Part shown: positions 20,010 through 28,945 of the stretch, piece by piece
Layout: each line of letters begins with the position of its first letter
Numbering within the stretch: the first letter of the stretch is position 1
From: a virus
Direction: 5' to 3' (one strand)
Virus record (IMG/VR): IMGVR_UViG_3300025093_000073
Location: 1 to 31,645 of that record
Length of the DNA stretch: 31,645 nucleotides
Notes under the pieces: model-generated
What the model was told of the DNA's origin: nothing
The model's database searches: none
What the model saw: only the letters and a program-made list of their open reading frames with translations
Translations under genes and position numbers: made by a program

Positions 20010-20037
20010 ATAATATAAAACTTTCGAAATGTGTCAA
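20010..20037 (-). promoter_or_regulatory. Late-type promoter before the 59-aa gene
   Basis: Minus strand TTGACA (20037-20032), 16-base spacer ending TTTTA, TATTAT (20015-20010). Only five bases separate the -10 from the ATG, so the transcript would be leaderless. The -35 starts three bases after the T-tract of the terminator at 20041-20067. Confidence 0.75.
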
Positions 20038-20040
20038 AAT

Positions 20041-20067
20041 AAAAAAGGGATTGCATAAAGCAACCCC
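20041..20067 (-). terminator. Intrinsic terminator after the candidate tail-tube gene
   Basis: Minus strand stem GGGGTTGC (20067-20060) / GCAATCCC (20054-20047), 8 bp with one G-U, loop TTTAT, then six T (20046-20041). It separates the capsid/tail-tube transcript from the promoter just downstream. Confidence 0.85.
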
Positions 20068-20092
20068 CTCTTATCTTGTATGAATGAATGTA

Positions 20093-20623
20093 TTATACTG
20101 CTATTGTAAGACCTGCGATAACGGCTGCATCCACTTCGTAAACATCGTGTGTCTGCTTTGCCATTAGGTTTATGGAGTATCCGTTAAGGTCTCCAAACGC
20201 AGTCCCGGTTGAACTGTTATTTGTTCCACCTGTTTTATGCGCTCCTCTTTCATCGCCTAATAGAAAGTATTTACCCTCTACTGTTTTAATAATGGCAACG
20301 ATTCTTTGAATCGCTAATAGGTTTAATTCATTGCATTTAGATGCCTCCATTTTCGTTACAGTAAACGACAAGTTAGCATCATAAAAAAGCGAGTTGTTTT
20401 GAACTGATTTAGTTTCTGTTGTTTCCAACAAACCAACTTCTTCGTTCAGTTCATATCTGTACCAAGTAGATGGCGCACCGCTTGTTGTTATTGCAGTTAC
20501 CTCGCAGTTGGTTACTGTGATGGATGTTAACTCCTCAAAAGCGAGGAGATATGCTTCGGATATTCCTCCGGCAGGCGCCTCACAATTATAGCGAGTTACC
20601 CCTGATGTTAGTGCACAGCTCAT
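20093..20623 (-). CDS. Virion structural protein, candidate major tail tube protein
   Basis: 176 residues, beta-rich with few helices: TSITVTNCEVTAITTSG, TWYRYELNEEVGLLETTETK, NLSFTVTKMEASKCNELNLL, then AFGDLNGYSINLMAKQTHDV. The strand-helix-strand layout and the KMEASKCNEL helix fit tail-tube-like folds. It follows the capsid gene and has its own terminator, which fits a highly expressed structural gene. A head decoration protein is the main alternative. Confidence 0.55.
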   Translation of the reverse strand: MSCALTSGVTRYNCEAPAGGISEAYLLAFEELTSITVTNCEVTAITTSGAPSTWYRYELNEEVGLLETTETKSVQNNSLFYDANLSFTVTKMEASKCNELNLLAIQRIVAIIKTVEGKYFLLGDERGAHKTGGTNNSSTGTAFGDLNGYSINLMAKQTHDVYEVDAAVIAGLTIAV

Positions 20624-20646
20624 TGATTATTAGTGTTTTAAGCATT

Positions 20647-20668
20647 GGGAGAGTTTATATACCCTCCC
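20647..20668 (-). other. RNA hairpin between capsid and candidate tube genes
   Basis: Minus strand GGGAGGG (20668-20662) pairs with CTCTCCC (20653-20647), 7 bp with one G-U and an 8-base A/T loop. No T-tract follows, so it is not a normal terminator. It may stabilise or process the capsid mRNA. Confidence 0.45.
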
Positions 20669-20691
20669 TTTGCAGTTTATAAATCAGTTAA

Positions 20692-21621
20692 TTAGACAAG
20701 AGTAAACTCTACCAACTCGGCAGGGTATGCAACTTGTGTACCTCGCTTAAATGAAATGCTTGACTTCACGTTGCGGTCGTCTTGGCTATACCACATTTCC
20801 ATCTCATCATCTCCCATTGCATCCATTCCAATGTAGAAGTTAGATGCTCTACCTGCGAAGATTCTGTTTGTACCTGTCAAACCATTTACCGCTACTATCT
20901 TCAATCCTGTACCCGGTAACATTAGCTCTCCGTTTGCAGTCGCCTCATCGGTTGCATAGTGGAAGAAATTAGAATCTGTGATGTTGATTACCAAGTTACG
21001 GAAAGAATCCCATCCCATAAAGCAAACCAAGTCATCTGCGTTCAATACGCTTGTAGGAATAACAGAGTAAATACCTTGTACAATGTCAAGAGCATTAGTT
21101 GAAGTGATTCCTGTTGCAACAGTTACACCACCAACGTTACCATCAACAGATGCAGCAGCAGCGTCGATAACTGTAATGAATCCGTCATAGAAACCTAAGT
21201 TACCTGCACCAACTCCATCCTCTCCTTGCCAATCAGCAAGTTCAAGAGAATCCTGTAGTCTCTGCATCTTTATGTCCATGTATGCAGCAGGAATGTCAGA
21301 CTCGTCATAGTTTGATCCTGCTCTCAATAGAATCTGTGTCCATTTTGCCTCAAGGTCTTTTGGGCACAATGCCTCTTGTACCTTGATTGCCTCAACTGCT
21401 AAATTCCTTTGGGAAAATGTAGTTGTGCCGGATGAAGCGAATGCGCAATCGTCGTCTTGGAAAACAACGCTTGAATCGAATAATTGTAGTGCTGCACTAC
21501 TCTTGATGCCTACCTGTATATTAACAAGTGAGGCAGTTTTTCCTGCACTTACCGCAGGTAATAATAAATCCGTTGATGTTTGGTCAACGTAATCTACTAA
21601 AGCTGATACATCAAATGCCAT
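20692..21621 (-). CDS. Major capsid protein
   Basis: 309 residues, in the usual HK97-fold range. The N-arm helix is MAFDVSALVDYVDQTSTDLL, then PKDLEAKWTQILLRAGSNYD and AAYMDIKMQRLQDSLELADW as the spine-type helix. The A-domain-like part carries LVCFMGWDSFRNLVINITDS, and the end has SSISFKRGTQVAYPAELVEF. The scaffold gene lies immediately upstream, then the protease. Capsid role rests on fold pattern and context; there is no single motif. Confidence 0.8.
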   Translation of the reverse strand: MAFDVSALVDYVDQTSTDLLLPAVSAGKTASLVNIQVGIKSSAALQLFDSSVVFQDDDCAFASSGTTTFSQRNLAVEAIKVQEALCPKDLEAKWTQILLRAGSNYDESDIPAAYMDIKMQRLQDSLELADWQGEDGVGAGNLGFYDGFITVIDAAAASVDGNVGGVTVATGITSTNALDIVQGIYSVIPTSVLNADDLVCFMGWDSFRNLVINITDSNFFHYATDEATANGELMLPGTGLKIVAVNGLTGTNRIFAGRASNFYIGMDAMGDDEMEMWYSQDDRNVKSSISFKRGTQVAYPAELVEFTLV

Positions 21622-21625
21622 CTTT

Positions 21626-22282
21626 TTACTTTTTTAGTTTTTTAATTATGTTTAATTTATCTTGAAAGGATGGCTCTGTTCTTTTGAACGCATCCGATTT
21701 TCTTTTAATTGTTGGTGTTGCGCTTGGTTCTTTGCTCAACTCCTCCAATGTCTTAACTACTTGAGATTTAAACTCCTCATTTGACTTCAATGCCTCTGCA
21801 AGTTTCTCTTCAAGCTCTGCAAATTTTCTCTCTACTTCTGTTCTTTCAATAACAGTTTTTGGAGTTGGCTCTTGAGCAACTACCTCATCGCTCATCTCCT
21901 CCTCAATTTCCTCTGCTGCCTCTTCCTCTGCAACTTCCTCCTCTGATGGGATTATCTCTGTGATAACGCCTCCGACAGTAACTATCTTTTCTCCACTTGC
22001 CAATTCATGCTCTGCATCGGGAGCAGGTATAATTCCATCCTCTGTTACAACGGCAACACTTGCGCCTAATTCGATGTCGGGTTCAATGTTTACAATAGTA
22101 CCATCAGCAAGTTGTGCATCAACAAAATTTTCCTTTTCAATTTCGGTTGTTTCCTCTGTTGATGTTTCGATTGTCTCCTCAGTTGCCTCTGCCGTTGGCT
22201 CTGCAACCTCCTCAACCACTTCATTAAATGCCAACTTTCTCAAGGCATCAATGTTGTTTTTTAAGTTTTCTCTAATGTTCAT
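21626..22282 (-). CDS. Scaffolding protein (acidic)
   Basis: 218 residues, strongly Glu-rich, with a central stretch VAEEEAAEEIEEEM. A coiled coil lies at about 145-190 (KFAELEEKLAEALKSNEEFK then VVKTLEELSKE), and the C-terminus is basic (FQDKLNIIKKLKK). A helical, acidic protein with a basic C-terminal helix beside the capsid gene is the classic scaffold layout; the basic end would contact capsid subunits. A small GASVAVV...GIIPAPD beta segment sits near residues 70-110. It should be removed by the protease encoded upstream. Confidence 0.75.
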   Translation of the reverse strand: MNIRENLKNNIDALRKLAFNEVVEEVAEPTAEATEETIETSTEETTEIEKENFVDAQLADGTIVNIEPDIELGASVAVVTEDGIIPAPDAEHELASGEKIVTVGGVITEIIPSEEEVAEEEAAEEIEEEMSDEVVAQEPTPKTVIERTEVERKFAELEEKLAEALKSNEEFKSQVVKTLEELSKEPSATPTIKRKSDAFKRTEPSFQDKLNIIKKLKK

Positions 22283-22302
22283 TTTTCGAGATTGTTTAGT
22301 TT

Positions 22303-22330
22303 ATAATGTAAGTAAATTATTATGTGTCAA
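22303..22330 (-). promoter_or_regulatory. Late-type promoter before scaffold gene
   Basis: Minus strand TTGACA (22330-22325), 16-base spacer ending CTTA, CATTAT (22308-22303). RNA would start near 22296, giving a 14-base leader before the ATG at 22282. The -35 is again TTGACACAT. The site lies in the 51-base gap between protease and scaffold genes. Confidence 0.7.
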
Positions 22331-22333
22331 ATT

Positions 22334-23239
22334 TTATCCGTTGATTGCGTCAATGGCTGCATCAATGATCTGCTCATCTGTTGGTATTGCCTCCTCTTTG
22401 GCAAACATTCCCTCTACGCTAAATCCTTTGTACTTGCCCTCTTTTATTTCATTCCACACCTTGTCGTTATCAACCCTCATGGATACGAACCATGAACCAT
22501 CGGGAGCATCTTGGAAACCATCGGGAGCAGTAACCCCTCTGTCTTTGTCAATCAGCAACGATTCAAACACATAAACATCCTTGACCGGGCTATTGTGCAT
22601 TAGATTGATTTCCGAGTTTAATCCTTGTCGCATAAACTTGTTGACTATCTTCTCAATGGTTGGTTTACGAAATACAACGTAATGGTCTCCAACCTGCTCA
22701 TCGTATCTGTAAATCGGCAAGTCTGCAACCATAGCATAACCCGATGCAATGCGCTTATCTTCATCCGCTACCTTGAATGTAAGTTTGTTAAACTGCGCAT
22801 TGTTTCTCTGCTCCATTTTATTCAATGCCCAATTAATCCCGGATGTACCTCCCCAAAGTAACCACGCTAAATATCCGCAATCTTTCCAAGGTGTATCCTT
22901 ATACTCTGCATTGACCTCCGCATTATCTCTGTGTCTGTTAAATGATGCCATCCTGCCAATGGTATCCCAAGATAAAGCCTCTCCGTTTTTGAGTTGCCTT
23001 GCTCTTGCAAGACCTACCCTCGTATAATTGCAGTTAATTTCATCCTCATACTCGTCAATCCATCTCAATGCTTTGGCTGCGTTGTTGGATGCTGATTCGG
23101 GATAGTCATCGTAAGATTCTTGGAACTCTGCATTGAACATTTGAAAGTCTCGCTCAATGGCAGGTAGGTCAACCAATGCAATCATTGATACACCGCTTTC
23201 ATCCTCCTCGTCGATAATTAGTTCAAATAGTTTCTCCAT
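22334..23239 (-). CDS. Prohead protease, XkdF-like
   Basis: 301 residues. The N-terminus (LFELIIDEEDESGVSMIALV, then DLPAIERDFQMFN) and the C-terminal half (GYAMVADLPIYRYDE, YVVFRKPTIEKIVNKFM, MHNSPVKDVYVFESLLID, GFSVEGMFAKEE) match XkdF-type phage serine proteases that mature the prohead. Inserted at about 45-145 is a helical domain containing KALRWIDEYEDE, GLARARQLKNGEALS and YLAWLLWGGTSGINWA, seen in some Bacteroidetes phage members. Next to scaffold and capsid as expected. Confidence 0.82.
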   Translation of the reverse strand: MEKLFELIIDEEDESGVSMIALVDLPAIERDFQMFNAEFQESYDDYPESASNNAAKALRWIDEYEDEINCNYTRVGLARARQLKNGEALSWDTIGRMASFNRHRDNAEVNAEYKDTPWKDCGYLAWLLWGGTSGINWALNKMEQRNNAQFNKLTFKVADEDKRIASGYAMVADLPIYRYDEQVGDHYVVFRKPTIEKIVNKFMRQGLNSEINLMHNSPVKDVYVFESLLIDKDRGVTAPDGFQDAPDGSWFVSMRVDNDKVWNEIKEGKYKGFSVEGMFAKEEAIPTDEQIIDAAIDAING

Positions 23240-23244
23240 AGTTT

Positions 23245-23272
23245 AAAATGTAAAGTTGTTTAATGTTGTCAA
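23245..23272 (-). promoter_or_regulatory. Late-type promoter before protease gene (weak -10)
   Basis: Minus strand TTGACA (23272-23267), 16-base spacer ending TTTA, CATTTT (23250-23245). Five bases separate it from the ATG at 23239, so the message would be leaderless. The whole element fits in the 35-base gap after the tape-measure gene. Confidence 0.6.
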
Positions 23273-23274
23273 TT

Positions 23275-25239
23275 TTAAAAAGAGGAAAGCTCCGATACGG
23301 CAGTTACGTTCTCCTGCGTTGTTGTAATATCGCTCTCCAATACAACTACCTGCGTAGTAATCTCCTGTTGTTGTTGGTCAACCAATGATGCAGTATTTGA
23401 GATGTTGTTCAATGGCACTCCTCCACCTCCTGCACTTGCTCCACTTATTGCACTATCAACCGATGGAGTAGCATCAGAACTTCCAAGAACTGATTTAGCT
23501 TGAATGATTCCTGCCAATACCGCACTCACTCCCGAAATGATTGCAGGGATGTTAGCAGGAAATGGCACACCTGCTCCGGCTGCTACGGCTGCTGATATAC
23601 CTCTTGCAGTATCAACGGCAATTTGCGCAACCGCTAATGCCTTGCGTATCTTCTCTCGTTTCTCCTCATCCTTTATAAATGCTTGGTTGATTAATCCTAA
23701 AAACTCTATACCCTGTTGCGCTTTGTCAAGTCTGCTATTCCAACCCTCCTCAATCCTTGCTTTCTCTGCCTCTCGGTTTTCAATATCCATTTGTGCCATC
23801 TCTGACCAAGCAGTCATCCATACCTCCTTAACCTCATCCGTTGCCTCCTTTTGTACACCTACAACAGAGCGCAAACTTTCTCCCCGTATCTCTGATTCCC
23901 TTTGTAATGCCTCGTTTAATTCTCTAAGGTTGGTAATCTCTTTTTGGTATGCCTCATTGCTTATACCAAGCATCTGATTAATGGAGGCAGTTTTAGCATT
24001 CTCAATCTTCTTTAATGCCTCTGCCTCTTTTTCCATCTCCTCCCGAAGAGATTTTTGTGCATCTGTCAATGTCTTGGTCGCTTCAATCTGCTTCCCTCTT
24101 ACCCTTACAAATGCCTCATCCTGTAATAGTGCCTCTTGCTCGGATTCCATCAATTCCTTTAGAGCTTGTTTCCTAACCTGTAACCCTGCAATCTCATTTT
24201 GAGCATCTTCCTTTCCGAGCTTAATGAGCGTCTCTTTCATCGTCAAGCTCTCCTCATCAGCACTTAATTTGCTTTTAATAAATGTGATACTATTCTTTGT
24301 CACATCAAGCAACCCTGTTCTTGACTTTGCAAGTTCATCATTAGACATCAATTCCTTTTCTAATATCTGCGCTTCAATCTCTGCCATCTTTCCGGCAAAT
24401 GCCTGCGCTCTTGCTTTGCGCTCAATGGCATTGGTGTACTTATTAATGGCAATTGTAGCATCCTCTGAGTTGATTGTTTCTAAGGTAATGTTGCCTAAAT
24501 ATTCGGGACTAATTTCATTGATTTGCTTGATTGCCTCCTGCCTTGCCTCTTTACTTAATGTTTCATCTTTGGCAGCTTTAACCAATGAATCTAAATTCTG
24601 TTTTTCCTGCGCAATTGCTTTGGCTGCTTGTACTCTCGCCTCATTTAGTAACAGTGATTTTTGCAACTGCACATCCAACGCTTTTGCAGCATTACGGGAG
24701 TTAATTACAAAGACCGCAACCGCAGCAGCAACGGCAACAACCGCAGCCAATAATGCACCCCAAGGATTGGCTTTCATGGCTGCGTTTAATGCGTCAATTC
24801 CTTTCTTTGCTAATCCTGCTGCTCCTCCTAATTTTCGCAATGCAATTATACCATTAGCCATGTCCCGTAATCCCATAGTTAAGGACATCGCTGCTGCCAT
24901 CTTTTGTAACGACCTTTCTAAGCTCTCCGATTGAATACCCATTAAATTGGCTGCGCCCTCCGCAACCATGAACCCTCCTGCCAACGTATTAACGGCATCA
25001 GTCCCGGCAGTTAGTTTCTGCTCAAAGTCTAAACTTTCAAATTGTAACTCCACATCCTTAATCCTTGCCTCTGTCTTTTGGATAGATGCAGATAGGTCAT
25101 TGAATGCCTTGCTCCCTATTTGTTCGCCATCACGTAACTTCTTTAATTCATCAATGGAGTCCTCTAATCCTTGTAATGTATTTTGCGATTCTGCCGTATC
25201 AACGGCAACCTTAATAACTATGTTTTCCTCTACTGCCAT
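23275..25239 (-). CDS. Tail tape measure protein
   Basis: 654 residues, long and helical. The N-terminus (VDTAESQNTLQGLEDSIDEL, then KTEARIKDVELQFESLD) is typical of phage tape measures. A hydrophobic segment lies at about 155-180 (LLAAVVAVAAAVAVFVIN), coiled coils run through 190-540, and a second hydrophobic, Ala/Gly-rich region near 560-610 (GISAAVAAGAGVPFPANIPA) would insert in the host membrane. At roughly 0.15 nm per residue the tail would be near 100 nm, so a siphovirus tail is expected. There is no muramidase domain. Confidence 0.88.
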   Translation of the reverse strand: MAVEENIVIKVAVDTAESQNTLQGLEDSIDELKKLRDGEQIGSKAFNDLSASIQKTEARIKDVELQFESLDFEQKLTAGTDAVNTLAGGFMVAEGAANLMGIQSESLERSLQKMAAAMSLTMGLRDMANGIIALRKLGGAAGLAKKGIDALNAAMKANPWGALLAAVVAVAAAVAVFVINSRNAAKALDVQLQKSLLLNEARVQAAKAIAQEKQNLDSLVKAAKDETLSKEARQEAIKQINEISPEYLGNITLETINSEDATIAINKYTNAIERKARAQAFAGKMAEIEAQILEKELMSNDELAKSRTGLLDVTKNSITFIKSKLSADEESLTMKETLIKLGKEDAQNEIAGLQVRKQALKELMESEQEALLQDEAFVRVRGKQIEATKTLTDAQKSLREEMEKEAEALKKIENAKTASINQMLGISNEAYQKEITNLRELNEALQRESEIRGESLRSVVGVQKEATDEVKEVWMTAWSEMAQMDIENREAEKARIEEGWNSRLDKAQQGIEFLGLINQAFIKDEEKREKIRKALAVAQIAVDTARGISAAVAAGAGVPFPANIPAIISGVSAVLAGIIQAKSVLGSSDATPSVDSAISGASAGGGGVPLNNISNTASLVDQQQQEITTQVVVLESDITTTQENVTAVSELSSF

Positions 25240-25242
25240 ACT

Positions 25243-26070
25243 TTAAACTATTGGAACTGTGATTATGTCAAATGTTGTGTTTACTATGCTTGTCCCTTGT
25301 GATGTTTTTGCTTCAGCCCAAATGTCAGAATACTGTGCAAACTTTCTGTATGACAAAAGCACTTCTTCATATCTACCGCCTACCTCATCATAGGAAGTCA
25401 CCACCCTTGCACCACCATAAGGTGAAGTGACATCATTTGCATTGTTTCGAACAAACAGATTAAAATCAACAGGTCTTGTTCCGGGAGCTTGTACCGCAAC
25501 TCTTGTCAGATATCCTTCAAATCCTCTTGGTATTGCCCATTGGCTTGATGTTGTCTTTCCTTTCCCGGCTGACAGAAATGCTTGTTCGCCTTGCGTCTGT
25601 GAATCGAATGTGATGTCTCCTACATTTGTACCTGCTCCGATTCCTTGATACGCTCCCGATTCGATTACAAATGCTCTTAGGATTCTAATGAATGAATTGG
25701 TTGTCTGTACTGTACTCACTCCATTTAAAGTAACATCCTCCACAATCTTATCCCAATTCGCATCCAATCCTACAACCCTAATTTTGTGCGCCCCTGTTCC
25801 TGCTGCTCTGTCTTGATTGCTTGAGCTTGTAATGTCAAGGATTGAGGCAGTTGTCATCCAAGTATAAGACGTTCCGCAATTTGGTCTTACTTGCTCCCAT
25901 TGATTCCCTATATCAGCGCATCTGCCGACAACGTGGTCATAACTGAAATCTGTTACCTTACCTCTGTTAACATCAATAACGAAATTGGATAAGTTACGGA
26001 TTCCAATAACCTCCTCCGATTGCGCAACGGCATCGGATAATAATACTCTTGGATCAACTATATAGGTCAT
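25243..26070 (-). CDS. Virion structural protein (tail or tailspike-type beta protein)
   Basis: 275 residues, beta-rich. GTGAHKIRVVGLDANWDKIV, then VTLNGVSTVQTTNSFIRILR and GAGTNVGDITFDSQTQGEQA, resemble a structural protein also seen in marine phages. There is no catalytic site. The C-terminus (GRYEEVLLSYRKFAQYSDIW) looks like a receptor- or partner-facing beta domain. It is encoded between the tape measure and a beta-solenoid-like gene, so a distal tail or fibre component is likely. Confidence 0.6.
   Translation of the reverse strand: MTYIVDPRVLLSDAVAQSEEVIGIRNLSNFVIDVNRGKVTDFSYDHVVGRCADIGNQWEQVRPNCGTSYTWMTTASILDITSSSNQDRAAGTGAHKIRVVGLDANWDKIVEDVTLNGVSTVQTTNSFIRILRAFVIESGAYQGIGAGTNVGDITFDSQTQGEQAFLSAGKGKTTSSQWAIPRGFEGYLTRVAVQAPGTRPVDFNLFVRNNANDVTSPYGGARVVTSYDEVGGRYEEVLLSYRKFAQYSDIWAEAKTSQGTSIVNTTFDIITVPIV
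25244..25271 (-). promoter_or_regulatory. Possible weak late-type promoter before tape measure gene
   Basis: Minus strand TTGACA (25271-25266) lies 32 bases before the ATG at 25239, the same distance as in the stronger sites (33-35). The -10 position reads AGTTTA and the spacer does not end in TTA, so support is mostly positional. It overlaps the last codons of the upstream gene. Confidence 0.25.
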
Positions 26071-26549
26071 ACTATGTGGTAATTAAAGCCATCATATACG
26101 ATGGTCAAATTTGTATAATGTGAATTTATTTGAACAAGAGAGCTGCCATCAATTGTGCTTGCTCCTGCATTAATAAATACCTTATTTGGAGATGCTAACT
26201 TTTTAAAATTAAACTCCATGCCCGGATAATAATCCGCTTGGTTGGCAGAGAGAATAAATGTGATGTTATTGGTTGATGTGTCGGCAAGGTAATACGTTGT
26301 ATTTGCATCTGTGTTGTTGTTTGCTGCATCTGTCCAAATCAATCTGTTTCCTGCACCGCTATAATTAAACCGCTTTACATCGCCATCTATTACTACAACA
26401 TTGCTCTCCTCAACTGTCTGATTATCGCCAACGATTACAACATTCTCAACCTTGCCAAATACTTGATTATTGTTGCCTATTACCAATACTCGGTCTGCTG
26501 ATGAATCAATAAAATTATCCTTTCCTAATACCTTAATCCTCCTGCTCAT
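26067..26549 (-). CDS. Small tail-fibre-like protein with beta-solenoid N-terminus
   Basis: 160 residues. The first 60 show repeated short strands of the pattern VxVIGxNNxV (RVLVIGNNNQVFGKVENVVI then VGDNQTVEESNVVVIDGDV), typical of a short beta-helix. The rest is a beta domain with YYLADTSTNNITFILSANQA and VFINAGASTIDGSSLVQINS, resembling fibre tip domains. It overlaps both neighbours by ATGA. Confidence 0.6.
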   Translation of the reverse strand: MSRRIKVLGKDNFIDSSADRVLVIGNNNQVFGKVENVVIVGDNQTVEESNVVVIDGDVKRFNYSGAGNRLIWTDAANNNTDANTTYYLADTSTNNITFILSANQADYYPGMEFNFKKLASPNKVFINAGASTIDGSSLVQINSHYTNLTIVYDGFNYHIV

Positions 26550-28945
26550 CTTGTGTTATTATCTTTAAATGGTTGGTCAAATGATGGCAATGGCTCATTA
26601 TCAACTCCCCCTGTTACCGAACCGCTACCGCCATTGATAATAAAAGGAGCATCTACAAATGGAACAATCTCCGCTAATTTGATAAATACGCACTTGGTTA
26701 ATTGCCGTTGCAATGGAGAGTAATCAATTACCTGTTGCAATCGGTAGTAAGAGTTGTTAAAAAAGTATTGTTTTTTAAATGTCAGCTCATTGATGTCCTG
26801 CGCATTGAGATTAAAATAGGCAGTTACTATCTTACTATTCTCGTTGCTTATCTCCCGGATGTAATTGTAGTAATACTTGTTTACCAATCCTGCAATTGTG
26901 CCGTTAACCGTTGCAAAGTTACCGCTATAAAATACCTCTTTTGTCAATCCAAAATTAAGGTCAAGAGTTGGATTATATGGGTCATCTAAATGCCCGGCAT
27001 AAGGATAATCTGTACGAGTAACATCAGCAACTATTGTGCTTGTATGCAACCAACTGTTATTAGTTGATTTCAATCCTCCATAGTACAGGATACGTATGTT
27101 CATATCCATCTGCACTTTATTATTGGCATTGTCTGTTTTGAATATCTCCGGGTATATCCTGTCGTGGTCTAAATCCCCAATAATCGGAGTAGGCGAAAAG
27201 ATTACCTCAATCTTCTTTGTGCCTCTTAAAAATTCATTGTCAAGTATTACCCTCCTGTATCCGTAAACCTCCTCCCAAGTATCCTCATAAAGCTCGTTGT
27301 AATAGTCTTTATCTGACTTGTACGAAAACTCGAAATCTCTAAATTTCAATGCGCCCAATGGCTCAATTAGTATCTCATTGCTTGTATCCAACTTGCTGCT
27401 CCAATCAACTGTATCTGTTGTATAAAAGTCATCTCTTGGCTCAATGTCCAACAGTTTAGGATTCTCTCTATCCGGTTGGATATACAAGTTGTGCATATTG
27501 ATAATCCCTTTGAGAAACTCCTTCTGCTTTATCTTTTCGGGAATCATCCCATTCATATCAATACTATTGCCCTCAACCAAGTTAGAGCCAACCGGGATAA
27601 CTCTCAAGTCTGCTGCTCTGATATTCAAATCAACCTGCCCTGTGTAGTATGTTCCCGGTGTACCTGCATCCTCAAATAAGTCAAATAAACCATAAGGAGG
27701 AGATACAATTGCGCCTCCTGTTATAAGTAGTATATATTGAACCTGTAGTGTAACAACATCCCCTGCATTTAAAAATATACTATTGCGATTTACAATACTG
27801 ACAGAGGCAGGATTGAATATGCCGGGAGTATAATTAGCATCCGGAGGAGTTGGATTGATTGCAGTAGTATATGTATTTGTGAATGGATTGGTTGCGCTTA
27901 TGTCTAATTGCCTAATGTTTTTAACTACTCCGTTAACAACGAGCTGCAAATTTGTTCTCATATAAACCAATGAATTTACAGATATACCGGGAGCAGCAGC
28001 AGACGAATCAAATACGGCATTGTAATTCGCCTCTCCGATTAGATTGTATATTCCGCTTTGGCTTATAGTTATTGTAGTTGATGCAGGAGGAATGCCCGAT
28101 TGACCAAGATTATCCTGTACTGCGTTATCAAAACTGATTGTATAATTACCACCGCTTATAAATGTGCCGTGATTATTGGTATTGACTGTTTGCAGCAGGG
28201 CAGTATTAATGATACACTTCCTGTCCTCAATCTGTTGGCTTGTGAGTTTTAGATTCCTACTTGCCGGGATAATCAAACTCTTGAAATACGTTGAGTTTAA
28301 GAATGTGGAGTTATACGAGTACCCTGCATCCTCAAAGATTTTATCCATATACGTTTTGGCATATACGGCAGGTAGGAAATTCTCAACACTCCATTCATCC
28401 TCTGTCTCATCGTATCCGTAATCTATCATTGGATAAACGTAACCATTGCCCAATGCAAAGGGAACAGGCACACCGCCTTGTATTATCTGTGTTGCCCAAC
28501 TGTCCTCCTCGTTCTGTAATGTCCAATCGTGGTCGAACTCGCTAATGTCTAACTCGGTCATTAACTTCTCTCCAATGTCATTGAACAGGTTTGCGTTTCT
28601 GCCGAACAGGTTTACATCATAAGTAATGCAACCATCCTTGATATTGATTTTCTTTAGCTGAATAAATCCATCAATCAACTCAACCGAGTTAATAGAATAC
28701 CTTGCCTCAACCCGGATATTCGGATTAAACGTAGCAGAGGAATGCTCAAGGTCAATATTGACATTGTAGATATGGCTAAATATCTTGTTGATCGTTTCGC
28801 TGCCCGGCAGCTTTATAGTCTTGGAATAATCCGCTTTCACTTTCTCCGGCTCTGCAATATCCGAGATGGCAAAGTTTAAAGCAACCGCAACATCCTGCGT
28901 CAGCTCAACTAATTGATTGTCGATATATAACTCCTGTCTATCCAT
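26546..28945 (-). CDS. Large tail protein (tip/baseplate, 799 aa)
   Basis: The N-terminus (MDRQELYIDNQLVELTQDVA, then KADYSKTIKLPGSETINKIF) is a pattern I know from large tail proteins of Bacteroidetes phages. A helical part (FLPAVYAKTYMDKIFEDAGY) precedes a long beta-rich section (about 260-480). The C-terminal 300 residues carry FEFSYKSDKDYYNELYEDTW and LTFKKQYFFNNSYYRLQQVI. It ends with a Gly/Ser-rich tail. A tail-tip hub or baseplate role is inferred from size and place in the tail block. Confidence 0.65.
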   Translation of the reverse strand: MDRQELYIDNQLVELTQDVAVALNFAISDIAEPEKVKADYSKTIKLPGSETINKIFSHIYNVNIDLEHSSATFNPNIRVEARYSINSVELIDGFIQLKKINIKDGCITYDVNLFGRNANLFNDIGEKLMTELDISEFDHDWTLQNEEDSWATQIIQGGVPVPFALGNGYVYPMIDYGYDETEDEWSVENFLPAVYAKTYMDKIFEDAGYSYNSTFLNSTYFKSLIIPASRNLKLTSQQIEDRKCIINTALLQTVNTNNHGTFISGGNYTISFDNAVQDNLGQSGIPPASTTITISQSGIYNLIGEANYNAVFDSSAAAPGISVNSLVYMRTNLQLVVNGVVKNIRQLDISATNPFTNTYTTAINPTPPDANYTPGIFNPASVSIVNRNSIFLNAGDVVTLQVQYILLITGGAIVSPPYGLFDLFEDAGTPGTYYTGQVDLNIRAADLRVIPVGSNLVEGNSIDMNGMIPEKIKQKEFLKGIINMHNLYIQPDRENPKLLDIEPRDDFYTTDTVDWSSKLDTSNEILIEPLGALKFRDFEFSYKSDKDYYNELYEDTWEEVYGYRRVILDNEFLRGTKKIEVIFSPTPIIGDLDHDRIYPEIFKTDNANNKVQMDMNIRILYYGGLKSTNNSWLHTSTIVADVTRTDYPYAGHLDDPYNPTLDLNFGLTKEVFYSGNFATVNGTIAGLVNKYYYNYIREISNENSKIVTAYFNLNAQDINELTFKKQYFFNNSYYRLQQVIDYSPLQRQLTKCVFIKLAEIVPFVDAPFIINGGSGSVTGGVDNEPLPSFDQPFKDNNTR

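Noticed and set aside
21960-22574. Plus-strand frame (204 aa) over scaffold and protease genes
   Set aside because: Crosses the gap containing the late promoter and is the antisense of Glu-rich coding; not credible.
24224-24934. Plus-strand frame (236 aa) opposite tape measure
   Set aside because: Ala/Ser-rich mirror of the tape-measure helices; no start context or family pattern.
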